Positions 9,631 through 18,558 of a stretch of 64,000 nucleotides of DNA are shown one piece after another. A program made the position numbers and the translations under genes. This DNA comes from Linnemannia hyalina (Eukaryota > Mortierellomycota > Mortierellomycetes > Mortierellales > Mortierellaceae). The first letter of the stretch is position 1. Each line of letters starts with the position of its first letter. The stretch spans positions 4,092,001 to 4,156,000 of the forward strand of contig JAHRHY010000001.1 of the NCBI GenBank assembly GCA_019671135.1, given 5' to 3'. The notes below the pieces were generated by a model. It was not told the origin of the DNA. It was given only the letters and a program-made list of their open reading frames with translations, and searched no databases.

Positions 9631-12600
9631 CTAGATACGAATGAAGGGGATTCTTCCCATCCTCTCCATCATTGACAACCTCCTCCTTCCTAACAAACTC
9701 TCCAACAAACGCTCGTCAGCAGCGCGTGGGTCCTTGGTCGCCCCAGGGCACCTTCCTTCACAATGTGTGGCTAGCGAAGCGCCACACGGACAGAAACCAT
9801 CATGCGTGATGTAACCGTATCCTTGACTCCAGTCACCTCGGGGGCCTGTGTACTTGGATGTCTTGTCCTTGGCAGAGATGCCCTGGGTCTGCTCCCACGC
9901 GATCGTCGCGGAGCACCGAGGTTTCCAGATCAGCTCCGAGGCCTGCGCCTCCAGGTAGCCAACAAACTTGTGAAGGACTGTCTTGGCGATGGACATTGGG
10001 GTCCGGAAGACCGCGGACCATTCAGTCAACATGCTCAAGGGGGTGATGCCGCGGAGGAGATCCGACACATTCCACATCGGTTTCTCGTCTCGATCGAGAG
10101 CTGGACTACCGCTGTGCACGGCTCGAGCTCCACCGATGGAGGAAAATCCTCGTACATGATCTGCATCCGAAGGGGGCCACCAGTGTATGGGTACTGGCCT
10201 CGGTACCTGACGACCTCTGTCCACCGCGCGTTTGTATTCCCGCTTCCTGGCTGCGTTGTAGCTGTTTGTCGCCTGCACACCCCACTCATTAATCTTGCCC
10301 ATGGCCTCCTTCCAGATCTCAGTGGTGGTCTCAGCTGCCGAAGGGCATTTCCAGACGTGATCGTTATCCTCCTTCTCGAGCTCGCATCGTCGGCACACGC
10401 ATGTTGGGTACAGGTTGGGCTTGCGAGCCTGCATGGAGTTCAGAGTGGGCAGCATTCCATGCAGCTTTTTGATGTGATGTGTTCTTTGATGGGAGTCCTT
10501 GCTGTTGCTGTAAAAGGTGAAGACTGCGTGCCTGTCGTGGACATAAGCCAAGGTCGAGTTCCATTCCACGTCCTCGATGTCAGGGATCGCCCTCTTGACC
10601 CGCCTCTGTGACGTCCAGGCCTGATGGTGACGGATTGTCGATTGTTGTTTGAGGAGCTGACGTAGATCGATTTCAACAATCCCGCCGTAACAATGTGCAA
10701 AGGTCGTGATATCCGTCTGTTGAGTGAGATCCACCATCCAGGGCACTGAACCACTCTGTGCTGCCACCTTCGCCGCCTGATCCGCAAGTTCGTTTCCGTG
10801 GATGTTGCTGTGACCTTTGATCCACACCACCTCAACCCCGCCTGGCCGAGATTCCACAACCTGACAAAGCACCGCCCAGATACCCGCATATGTACTCCTG
10901 AATCGCTTCCTCGGTAAGGTGTCCCGACGATTCTTCACCAGGCGACTATACTGATCCACCACTGACTGATTGTCCAGCTTGACCACAATGTCCTGTTCCG
11001 GTGGTGCTGACAGGACTGCGGCTAATAAGCCCATGAGCTCGGCCTTAGCCGAGGATGCGTGACCGTCCGTTCGTCCTTGTACTGTCAGAGGGTTGTCCTG
11101 AGTGAGATCCACCACTCCAAAGGCCTGGGATACTTCTAGCGTTCCCGAGTTCAGAAGAGATCCGTCAGAGTACAGGACGCGAGGGGTGGAGTTGTCGACG
11201 TGTGTGTCCTGAACTACGCGCATGGACGCCGCCTCTACTGGAGACAGGCAAAGGGGGCCGATCTGTGTGGTCGGGGGTCCTGGTACAGGCGGTGGTTGGA
11301 CTTGATGGTGTTCTTGCAAAGGAAAGCTAGCATCTGTGTCAAAGGCTGGTTTGTATCGTGGTTTCGTTTCCTTGAGGCTGGATAGGATCTCTTTTAGGCG
11401 AGCGACGACCAAGCGGTGTTGTTGACGGAGTGCTTCCTTGTCCTTTTTCTGCTGCAGTCTCCTGGCTTGGTGTTGTTGACGGAGTGCTTCCTTTTCCTCT
11501 TTCTGCTGCAGTCTCCTGGCTTGGTGTTGTTGATGGAGTGCCTCTGTTTCTTTCTGCTGTTGCAGTTTCCTGGCTTGGGAGGATTCCAGCTGTTGCACCC
11601 TCAATCGATAGTCCTCTGCTTTCCTGGTCAGCCTGATCTCCAAATCCGAGCGAAGAGAGACAAGGCGATGAGCACGGTATTCGTTGACGGCCTCGGTGGC
11701 CCGGCGACGTATCCCAAGGGCGACGGTCTTGCGACGACTAGAAATTGACTTGATGCGGGCGGCTGCGTTGTCGGCCTGAGTATTGGTCATCAAAAGAATG
11801 GCAGCCAGTTCTTGTGGTTTCCTGGCAAGTTGACTCCGGTATCGGCTTCTGAGTCCATCATACTTTGTGTTGTCTGCCGACTGTTTTTTCCTGGTGTCGC
11901 TGTTGATGCGAAGGATCTCGGCATCGTATTTGGCCGCGGGACGGAGGAGACGCTCTCTGCAAGCGTCGTCCAGTGTGTCGACTGCTCGCTCAAAGACAAG
12001 ATCGGTTGTATCAGGCGGGAGAGGTGAGGGGGTGGTGAGAGTTGCTGGAGTGGGGGTGGTGAGAGTTGCTGGAGTGGGGGAGAATGTTGGAGTAGGGGGA
12101 CATGTTGGAGTGTTAGGAGTGTTGGGTGGTGGAGTACCTGTCAGAGAAGGGCCGGGACTCAAAACTGGAGTTGGAACAGTGACAGGCGAAAGAGCCGGCG
12201 ATGAGACGGGACTCGAGACTGGAGCAGGAACGACGACCTGCGAAAGGACTGGAGACGATAATAGCGAAGGAGGAGTGGATGAGAGTAAAGGAGAAGGTGA
12301 CTGAGGAGAAGGTGACTGAGGAAAGATTGACTGAGGGAGAGAGAGGAGAGAAGGAAGAGAAGAGAGAGAAGAGAGAGAAGAGAGAGGAGAGAGAGAAGAG
12401 AGAGGAGAGAGAGAAGAGAGAGGAGAGAGAGAAGAGAGAGGAGAGAGAGAAGAGAGAGGAGAGAGAGAAGAGAGAGAAGGATCAAAGAGAATAGAAGAGA
12501 TTGGCGCAGAGAAAAGATCAAGAGGGTTGAAATTGGAGAACGAAGAGAGGGGAAGCAAAGAAAGAGGGGCAAGGGAAAAAGAAGTAGAAAGAAGAGGAGG

Positions 12601-15294
12601 AAATATAGGAGGAGAAGAAGATATAAAGAGGGAAGACGATTGATTGACAATAAAAGAAGAAACGTCAAAAATAAGAGAGGTATCGGAAGAGAAAGGTACA
12701 CCCAAGTGGGGCACAGACGACAAAAGAGAAGATAACAAAGGATTGGAAGAGAAAGAAGAAGAGGAAGAAGAAGAGGAGGAAAAAGTAACAAGTGGCTCAC
12801 AAGGCAAGGCAGGACAAACATCCGACTCTGCGGCAGCGGGAAAGGAAAAAGAAGAGGAAGAGGACGCGTAAAAGGAATCATAAAAGGACAGAGAAGAAAG
12901 AAAAGAAGATGAAGAAGAACCAGAGCATGACCCTTGCAGGCAACACTCCTTACCCCACGCCCTCTTATCGTTAACAAAACCTGCCTTGCCAATAACAAAC
13001 CCATTCCCACGCTCATCTATGCGTTCAATTGCGCGTGTCGTTTTTGTCTTGGTCGATAAAAAAATTTCTTGTCCTTTTTTCTTTTTGTCCCTCAAGGATG
13101 TGTCCGGGTATAATAACCCCCTGTTATCGCGCTGGACCTTTTTTCTTTTTGTGTTTTCTTTATACACACCCTCAAGTCTCACCTCATCACCTCCATGGCT
13201 TTTCTTACCGCGACCCTCGCCAACATCAGCACCACCACCACCTTCAGCAAAAACTGATGGAGCTGCAGTCGCCAAAGGTTGGAGGCATACCTGTATGGGG
13301 TCGACAGACGTACCAAGGTCTAGTACTGTCGTTGCGGTGGTTCTGTTAAACGCAAAGGCACGAGCTGGAGAAACGATCTCCACGCCTCTTTGTTGCCCTC
13401 GTCGGCGTTCGATGGCCCGATTGATCAATGGCTCTTCCTCGGAGGAGTCGCCGTCTTCGTACAACACCTCTGGACTTGCAGGCGTAATAGAATGGCCCTC
13501 CTCGACGATAAGGGAAGACGCCGGGGCGTCGACGGAGGCAGCAGCTGGCATAGCCAAGGTGACGACTTTCACCAGTTCCTTGAACCAACGGCGGACAGGA
13601 CCTTTCAAATTGTACTGTGCTCGGATATCCTGCCATGGAGCCAGAGATTGGCCATCGTCTGTCGACACATCATCCAGAGTGACAACTCCGTCCACAAAGA
13701 GTCGGTGGGCGATTTTTGGGTATCCGCCTGGGGGCATAAGGAGGCCGATGTATCGAGAAACGTTGACAGGGATCCCTGGCGACTGGAAGGTGATACCCCT
13801 CTCGACCATGAGGCGGCAAACGTGTCCGAAGAAATTGTTGCGAAGGAATTGAGCTCCAATGGTTGGTACGTCAAAGGGGGATATCGTAAGGCGGCACTCT
13901 GCTTGATGGGCTGTTGCTCGAGACGCCATCACCATGCCCAGCAGCTCCTGGTCGTTTAGCCGCAGATGTGCAGTTGAAACTTGCTCCTCGATCATGGCAT
14001 CTTCAAGGTCTCGGAGACCGTACAGTCGACGATGGAACAGGATGCTGGCCGGCGAGCCGAGGGGCAGCCCCACCTTCTGGCGAACGACGTTGGTGTACTG
14101 GCTGACAATGGTCTTTGTCTCGCGAGGGCTAAGGATTGTCACTGACAACCGGTAAAGTATCCGTGGCAGTAGAACATTATTGAAGATGTAAATGCACTGC
14201 TTGTCGGTGATAGCCTTCCGCGAGAGTATCTGACACATCGTTGACACCTCCTCCTTCACTAGCCGGCGTGTATGGGCTCCCTTTCCGTCAGCAGAGAACC
14301 ACACACCCAGGACCCTGGCAGCAGTGCCAGGAGGTAGAGCGGTCACCGTATCCGCACCGAGTCTAATAGAGGAATCAGCAGAGGTAGAATTGACCACGAT
14401 TAGTTCTGATTTTTTTGGGTTAATCTCAATACCATGTAATTGAAAGAAACTCATCGCTTTGTTTGTGATCTCTTGTAGCTTAGCCTTAGACGGTGCTATC
14501 CAGTCCGTGTCGTCCATGAAGGCAAGGCAGGCAATGCGGAGCGGGGTGTCAGGATGCAGTGAGTCGAACGTTGGGATCTTGTGGAACGCCTGCAGGTCAG
14601 CCCTGTTAACCATAGGGTAGCCGAGGTTGGACTGCCAGATCTGGGCGAGGAGTACTTCATAGACGATGCGCCAAAGTAGGGGACACTCTACTCCACCCTG
14701 ATCCAGGCCGCAGAGAGGAGAGTATTCTTCCGTAAGTCCGTATGCGGTGATGATACGATTGGTCTTGTTTCTCGCGACGTAAAGGCACAGGTCGATGAAC
14801 CCCTGTGGGATCTTGAGATGTCGCAGACCGAGTTCCAGCATTCCACCTCTCTGACACGATACCGAATCAAAGCACCGCTTCATGTCCTGCAGCAGCACCC
14901 AGACCTCTTTCTTGTACTCTCTGGCGTCCTCGAGAACCGCGTTCAGGATATGGATCGGGTCCTTGGTCATGGTTCCCTTGAGCACTGAGAAGTTGGGGCC
15001 GCGAAAGATGGAGTGGCGAGACAGCACCACGGTAAGCCGTTTCACCATGATGGAGAAGAATATCTTCCTGCCGTGCTCCAAAAGTGTGATAGGGCGTACC
15101 TCACTAATCCTTCCCGACCACACCGGCCCTTTCGGTATGCAATAGATCACCCCCTTCAGCCAATCCTCCGGCATCGCTCCTTGTACAAAGCACGCCTGAA
15201 CTAGGACGACAAAAAGTGCTTGGGCAAGGGGGCCAAGCCGCTTCAAAAGATCTCCTGACACCTTCGAATGTCCTGGTGCCTTGCCTGTTGGATC
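9631..15294 (-). CDS. LINE ORF2 polyprotein, N-terminally truncated (RT, coiled coil, RNase H, zinc motifs)
   Basis: The frame is open from the truncated 5' border to the TAG at 9631, about 1885 codons, with no native start. Residue numbers below count from the GTG codon at 15261. Domains in order: reverse transcriptase 1-300, with KAPG just upstream, LLQDMKRCFDSV (motif A Asp about 126), GLDQGGVECPLLW, and FMDD (248-251) as the catalytic motif; a Ser/Leu/Pro-rich low-complexity linker about 760-1100; a charged coiled coil about 1110-1330 with three QARRLQQKKEKEALRQQH-type repeats; RNase H about 1360-1510 with all four acidic residues (SDGS, KAELMGL, KLDNQ, HGNELADQ); a CxCxxC...HxxxxC zinc motif near 1627; and a second CPC...H...C cluster near 1829. 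RNase H downstream of RT fits the I/Tad group of LINEs. The exact clade was not determined. It would reverse-transcribe its own RNA at the target, but this copy lacks the endonuclease. Confidence 0.88.
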   Translation of the reverse strand, partial: DPTGKAPGHSKVSGDLLKRLGPLAQALFVVLVQACFVQGAMPEDWLKGVIYCIPKGPVWSGRISEVRPITLLEHGRKIFFSIMVKRLTVVLSRHSIFRGPNFSVLKGTMTKDPIHILNAVLEDAREYKKEVWVLLQDMKRCFDSVSCQRGGMLELGLRHLKIPQGFIDLCLYVARNKTNRIITAYGLTEEYSPLCGLDQGGVECPLLWRIVYEVLLAQIWQSNLGYPMVNRADLQAFHKIPTFDSLHPDTPLRIACLAFMDDTDWIAPSKAKLQEITNKAMSFFQLHGIEINPKKSELIVVNSTSADSSIRLGADTVTALPPGTAARVLGVWFSADGKGAHTRRLVKEEVSTMCQILSRKAITDKQCIYIFNNVLLPRILYRLSVTILSPRETKTIVSQYTNVVRQKVGLPLGSPASILFHRRLYGLRDLEDAMIEEQVSTAHLRLNDQELLGMVMASRATAHQAECRLTISPFDVPTIGAQFLRNNFFGHVCRLMVERGITFQSPGIPVNVSRYIGLLMPPGGYPKIAHRLFVDGVVTLDDVSTDDGQSLAPWQDIRAQYNLKGPVRRWFKELVKVVTLAMPAAASVDAPASSLIVEEGHSITPASPEVLYEDGDSSEEEPLINRAIERRRGQQRGVEIVSPARAFAFNRTTATTVLDLGTSVDPIQVCLQPLATAAPSVFAEGGGGADVGEGRGKKSHGGDEVRLEGVYKENTKRKKVQRDNRGLLYPDTSLRDKKKKGQEIFLSTKTKTTRAIERIDERGNGFVIGKAGFVNDKRAWGKECCLQGSCSGSSSSSFLSSLSFYDSFYASSSSSFSFPAAAESDVCPALPCEPLVTFSSSSSSSSSFSSNPLLSSLLSSVPHLGVPFSSDTSLIFDVSSFIVNQSSSLFISSSPPIFPPLLSTSFSLAPLSLLPLSSFSNFNPLDLFSAPISSILFDPSLSSLSPLSSLSPLSSLSPLSSLSPLSSLSPLSSLSSLSSLPSLLSLPQSIFPQSPSPQSPSPLLSSTPPSLLSSPVLSQVVVPAPVSSPVSSPALSPVTVPTPVLSPGPSLTGTPPPNTPNTPTCPPTPTFSPTPATLTTPTPATLTTPSPLPPDTTDLVFERAVDTLDDACRERLLRPAAKYDAEILRINSDTRKKQSADNTKYDGLRSRYRSQLARKPQELAAILLMTNTQADNAAARIKSISSRRKTVALGIRRRATEAVNEYRAHRLVSLRSDLEIRLTRKAEDYRLRVQQLESSQARKLQQQKETEALHQQHQARRLQQKEEKEALRQQHQARRLQQKKDKEALRQQHRLVVARLKEILSSLKETKPRYKPAFDTDASFPLQEHHQVQPPPVPGPPTTQIGPLCLSPVEAASMRVVQDTHVDNSTPRVLYSDGSLLNSGTLEVSQAFGVVDLTQDNPLTVQGRTDGHASSAKAELMGLLAAVLSAPPEQDIVVKLDNQSVVDQYSRLVKNRRDTLPRKRFRSTYAGIWAVLCQVVESRPGGVEVVWIKGHSNIHGNELADQAAKVAAQSGSVPWMVDLTQQTDITTFAHCYGGIVEIDLRQLLKQQSTIRHHQAWTSQRRVKRAIPDIEDVEWNSTLAYVHDRHAVFTFYSNSKDSHQRTHHIKKLHGMLPTLNSMQARKPNLYPTCVCRRCELEKEDNDHVWKCPSAAETTTEIWKEAMGKINEWGVQATNSYNAARKREYKRAVDRGRQVPRPVPIHWWPPSDADHVRGFSSIGGARAVHSGSPALDRDEKPMWNVSDLLRGITPLSMLTEWSAVFRTPMSIAKTVLHKFVGYLEAQASELIWKPRCSATIAWEQTQGISAKDKTSKYTGPRGDWSQGYGYITHDGFCPCGASLATHCEGRCPGATKDPRAADERLLESLLGRRRLSMMERMGRIPFIRI
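11415..11590 (-). repeat. 54-bp tandem repeat in the LINE coiled coil
   Basis: About three head-to-tail units of 54 bp encode variants of QARRLQQKKEKEALRQQH. Copy 3 has a single unit at the same place (about 4345-4400). The unit keeps the reading frame and a coiled-coil-like charge pattern. The copy-number difference between otherwise near-identical LINE copies shows recent expansion or contraction. Confidence 0.8.
12340..12480 (-). repeat. GA-rich microsatellite coding for Ser/Leu repeats in the LINE
   Basis: A purine tract of agagagaagag-type units encodes an in-frame Ser-Leu-Ser repeat on the minus strand (SLSSLSPLSSLSPL-like). The corresponding tract in copy 3 (5165-5270) differs in length and was the insertion target of copy 4. 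In-frame GA expansion explains the low-complexity protein segment. Confidence 0.8.
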
Positions 15295-15425
15295 CTCCTT
15301 CCTAACAAACTCTCCAACAAATATACTGCTTGGACTACGTCACCGCTTCTCTTGATCGCTGCTGCTCAAGTTGGTGGCGTCAGATGAAAAGTAGATCGTT
15401 TCTGTCATCCATTCATATCCACTTT

Positions 15426-15497
15426 GCCCGCTTAGCTCATTGGTAGAGCGTCTGCCTAGTAAGCAGAAGGTAGCAGGTTCGATCCCTGCAGTGGGCA
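15426..15497 (+). tRNA. tRNA-Thr (AGT)
   Basis: This is an intronless 72-nt tRNA. The acceptor stem GCCCGCT pairs with AGTGGGC (one G-T pair), the A box is TAGCTCATTGG, and the anticodon stem TCTGC/GCAGA encloses loop CTAGTAA with anticodon AGT (A34 is normally converted to inosine). The T-arm is GCAGG-TTCGATC-CCTGC and the discriminator base is A. A TTTT at 15536-15539 could terminate Pol III. LINE cluster 2 ends 104 bp upstream. An array of TCTGACA repeats starts about 90 bp downstream. Confidence 0.95.
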
Positions 15498-15582
15498 CTT
15501 TCATATCATCTCATCAATCAAGTGATGAGTTCTTGTTTTGTTCCTCTTCGGAGCAAGGGACGACTGACAGCTCGTAGTGCAC

Positions 15583-15870
15583 GGATGAAGATATTCTGAC
15601 TGTAATGTCAGATTACTTATTCTGACATTACAGTCAGATTATCCAGATATTTTGACAGCGTGTCAGATTAACTAGATATTCTGACATTACAAAAAGATAT
15701 TCTGACAATGGATGTCAGAATATCTTTGCCTCACAGAAGCTAATCTGACAGCACTAATGTCAGATTATCCACCTACAAAAAGATATTCTGACAACATGCT
15801 TTTGGAGACATGTCAGAATATCTTTTTGTGCTGTCAGAATAGCTGCTGTGTTCTCATACAGTTAACGACG
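15583..15870. repeat. Array of TCTGACA/TGTCAGA motifs (R3)
   Basis: Within about 260 bp roughly fourteen instances of the heptamer TCTGACA or its complement occur, usually extended to ATATTCTGACA or TGTCAGATTA. The two orientations alternate, forming many small dyads. Spacing is irregular, so it is not a CRISPR or simple microsatellite array. The end of the array (15797-15870) matches 7039-7075 downstream of tRNA-His. No coding potential was seen. Confidence 0.65.
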
Positions 15871-16229
15871 TTAAGAGCTTCACATTGGCTTTGACAACAC
15901 CATCGTGATCGTGTGCATGCTTTCTTTCCTCTACACGGCCGTTTCGACGCCGTCAAGAGGTGACGGCAAGACTAAAAATTAGTAACCATCGTTCAATCTA
16001 CAAATATTATTGTATAACTTCTCCATCTTTATTTATGTATTTTGATACGTGTGTGAAGGATGGAGGAAACAGGATTGATCGTATTCAATAAACGGCACCG
16101 CTCCATGGTTGGAACGCTTCCTTATTATTGGTGGGGCTTGCGCTGGACGCTATTTTGATTCTTGAACATGGGATATAATCTCTCGAAAGTATTGTCAATA
16201 TGCAGCATGTCGTTCAAGGGGAGCACATT
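15871..16229. other. Intergenic, nothing recognised
   Basis: AT-rich sequence without domain-bearing frames. It separates the R3 array from MITE copy M2. Confidence 0.4.
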
Positions 16230-16723
16230 GCGGCCTCTCCATGTGCAAAGGAGATAACAAGGCATATACAAAATATCCAAAGCCCAAGGAATACAGTGTT
16301 GACTTCCATAGCTGATGTATCTCTTTAAAGTCGGCAATAGAACATGAAATAAAATAGCAATAGATAGCACATGTTTTTTTAAAATGTAATCTCTCCCCTG
16401 TATTTCACGACAAAATACAGCTGAGGATACAAGTGCTTTAGATGATCACATACAAGAAGTACTCCCCTTGATCTTGCAGTGAAGGTTACAGTTTAATAGT
16501 AGATGGACACATTCAAGAGATTGGTGTGCGAAAAATAAGAAGACTTTGTTGTTTGGAGAATAGGTTGGTGTTTAGTGGGATAGTTATGCAAGGAATGTTA
16601 CAGTGGTTGTTTTACATGGTGGATATTATACATACACTCTCCTCTAATGGTCGTTGTAGATATTGTCAAGGTCTGCAGAGATGTAACATATACTATATTA
16701 CAATTTGGACTTGAAAGGCCTCC
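16230..16723. mobile_element. MITE copy M2
   Basis: This is a 494-bp copy of the same family as M1, in inverse orientation, starting GCGGCCTCTCC and ending AAAGGCCTCC. The flanking trinucleotide ATT is present on both sides (16227-16229 and 16724-16726). It is not the TWA expected for PIF/Harbinger, so mutation or chance is possible. Small open frames within it are not conserved in M1 or M3, so the element is non-coding. Confidence 0.75.
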
Positions 16724-17104
16724 ATTATTGTTGTTGTTGTTGTCATTTTGCCTACAATCCGCTGAAGATTTCGTAACTGACTGGCGAGTTCATTTTGTTG
16801 GCATCTCTGATCAAAGATGACCTGCTGCTACCCAAGCATTTGATTCTGTTGAAATTGAATTGGGGTCCAGAAAAGGATTCACGAAAAAGCATCAAACTCG
16901 CACAATGGCACTGGAATAGCATTTGACGAGCCGGGCTCCTTCTTAGGATGAGAACACACCCTGTGTCTGGAAGGGAAATCACCACAGGCGTTATCGAATG
17001 CACTCGACGAATATGGTCCTTCTCTTTTTTCATCAATACAGCGCCGGCGTCACCCTTATCTACTCTCTGCTTCTTCTCAATCAACCCCTTGACACACAGG
17101 AAAT

Positions 17105-17275
17105 ATGAGCATCGGCCTTGCCCTCGGCTTTTTCGCTGCCTTTGTTACTGCCTTTGATATTGGGGTTGTTGGCAAGTGGTTTTTTAGGATCAATGGCGGG
17201 TGGCGCATGAAGATTTTCGCATGGCTGGTGGGAGGGATTGTCATATGCGTGATTGGGAGGATTGTCGTATATTAA
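17105..17275 (+). CDS. Possible 56-residue membrane microprotein
   Basis: A short ATG frame of 56 codons ends in TAA. The predicted product starts MSIGLALGFFAAFVTAF, has a short polar middle around 'GKWFFRINGGWRMK', and a second hydrophobic stretch ending IGRIVVY, so it could form a two-helix hairpin in a membrane. No family was recognised, and no splice sites or related copies were found in the window. It lies among repeats, and chance is a real possibility. An alternative is a fragment of a larger membrane protein. Confidence 0.25.
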   Translation: MSIGLALGFFAAFVTAFDIGVVGKWFFRINGGWRMKIFAWLVGGIVICVIGRIVVY

Positions 17276-18558
17276 GTGATCGTGGGGTGGGGTAATGTTG
17301 TGCAGGTGGTAGGGAGGATTGTTGTGTAGCGGGTAACGGTGGGGTGGGGATAAGGGCGATAAGTGGGTGTTGTGTGAAGGCGACCAAGGGACGGACCACT
17401 TGAGGATGGGCCCTCAGAAGATGGGCCATCAGCGGACGAGGGGATGGAGGACAATGCTATAGGGTGAGCGCCAGGCCATGGTATATAGGACCGATAGTGG
17501 AAGTGTGGTGGAGTGGATTTAAAAGGAGATAAGGAGCTTGAGTAATTTGACAAAAACTAAACAGCGCTCTCAAGCAACGTTAGCATGTTGACAATAACCT
17601 GTTCTTGTTCGCCATGCGTTTTGTTCGGCTCGCTTCCATCCATTTCATATTACGAGGGTTGGAAACTTTTGGATGGAAGCGAGCCTAGCGTTTTGTCCTC
17701 TTTTTGGACAAAGCTGTTGGCGTGTTGGGACTCCCATATTCTGTTACCTCTACTTGTTTCACATGTATGCATGTATATCTTTCTTGCCATTTTTCCTTCT
17801 ACCACCTCTCTCTGTGTTCCATGTTTCATGTCTTTCTTCGTGCTGCAGCGCAAGCAGCTACTGCCGGCCGTAGGTTGGTCGTTTCCATAAAAGTAAAATA
17901 GGCAAAACGACCAATCTCCATAAAAGTAAAATTAGAAAAACGGGCACCTTCCATGAAAGTAAAATTAGGCCAAAACGACCAGGCGAATTCAGACTTGAGA
18001 TCTTTTTTTACATCAGCAATAGCTTTTCTCACAGGCATCCGAATGCGATGGGAGTAGTTGTATTGGATAGAAGGCCATCTACGCTTTCTCCCTGTATCAC
18101 TCTCAGGGCGCCAGGCTGGGTAGATCTCATTCGGCAGCCAGAAAACATCATTTTGGACACTAGACTCGGCCTGAGCACTATAGCTAAATAATTTTGGTGG
18201 TGGTAACGTCATGATTATTTTTTGTTGGTCGTTTCCTTAAAGGTACAGTCGAAAGTGGTTTTTATGGTCATTTCCACTATCAAACTGACCGCAAAAACCA
18301 CTTTCGACTGTAAAGGCTGGGTCTTCCTTTAGTTGTAAATTGGGAAGGATATGAACTATGTACGCGTGAGTTTTCTTATCCTCTCCATTAAAGATAGACG
18401 CGTTACCACCTTAACTACATCTCCACCAGCACTAGTAATCGGGCCTTCCTTCCTTCCTTAATTATGCCCCCTGTGTAGTAATATAATCTTTCTCTCTTTA
18501 TGGCTCGCCCATCCCTCCTTTTCAGTACCCTTCGTCCTTGGGCATTTCATCTTTTTTA
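17276..18558. other. Repeat-rich gene-free stretch with hairpins
   Basis: It contains a perfect 16-bp inverted repeat (17627-17642 and 17670-17685), three near-tandem CCATAAAAGTAAAAT units (17885-17970), direct copies of TTGGTCGTTTCC near 17876 and 18224, and a long hairpin at 18245-18311. A minus-strand frame at 17990-18212 (DVFWLPNEIYPAWRPE...) lies between the TTGGTCGTTTCC copies and may be a fragment of a mobile-element protein, but no family was recognised. Confidence 0.4.
18245..18311. repeat. 24-bp imperfect inverted repeat (hairpin)
   Basis: The arm beginning ACAGTCGAAAGTGG at 18245-18268 is complementary to 18288-18311 at 22 of 24 positions, with a 19-base loop. It directly follows a TTGGTCGTTTCC repeat. 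It may be the two ends of a very short palindromic element or a replication or recombination hairpin. Confidence 0.7.

Larger units (their letters stand above)
9445..15294 (-). mobile_element. LINE copy 6, longest copy (5.85 kb), nested in copy 5
   Basis: Poly-T occupies 9445-9457, and the element runs to about 15294 with a 12-bp target-site duplication CTCCTTCCTAAC (9433-9444 and 15295-15306). The target is native sequence of copy 5. It contains one uninterrupted reading frame from the truncated 5' end through a partial reverse transcriptase, linker, coiled coil, RNase H and cysteine-rich C-terminus. The 5' UTR, any ORF1 and the endonuclease are missing, so the complete element is not in this window. 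Before insertion the target lay 119-131 bp upstream of tRNA-Thr. Confidence 0.92.

Noticed and set aside
9802..10611. 269-codon plus-strand frame (MRDVTVSLTPVTSG...), also at 2237-3046, 5628-6437 and antisense at 31313-32122
   Set aside because: It is antisense to the LINE RNase H/C-terminal coding region in every copy and is conserved only because the LINE is.
12159..13016. 285-codon leucine-rich minus-strand frame
   Set aside because: Out-of-frame shadow of the Ser/Leu-coding linker of LINE copy 6; composition reflects the GA tract.
15583..15870. CRISPR-like array
   Set aside because: The repeated TCTGACA heptamer alternates orientation and spacing is irregular; the host is a eukaryote.
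16125..16370. 81-codon minus-strand frame
   Set aside because: Lies mostly in MITE M2, and the frame is not conserved in M1 or M3.
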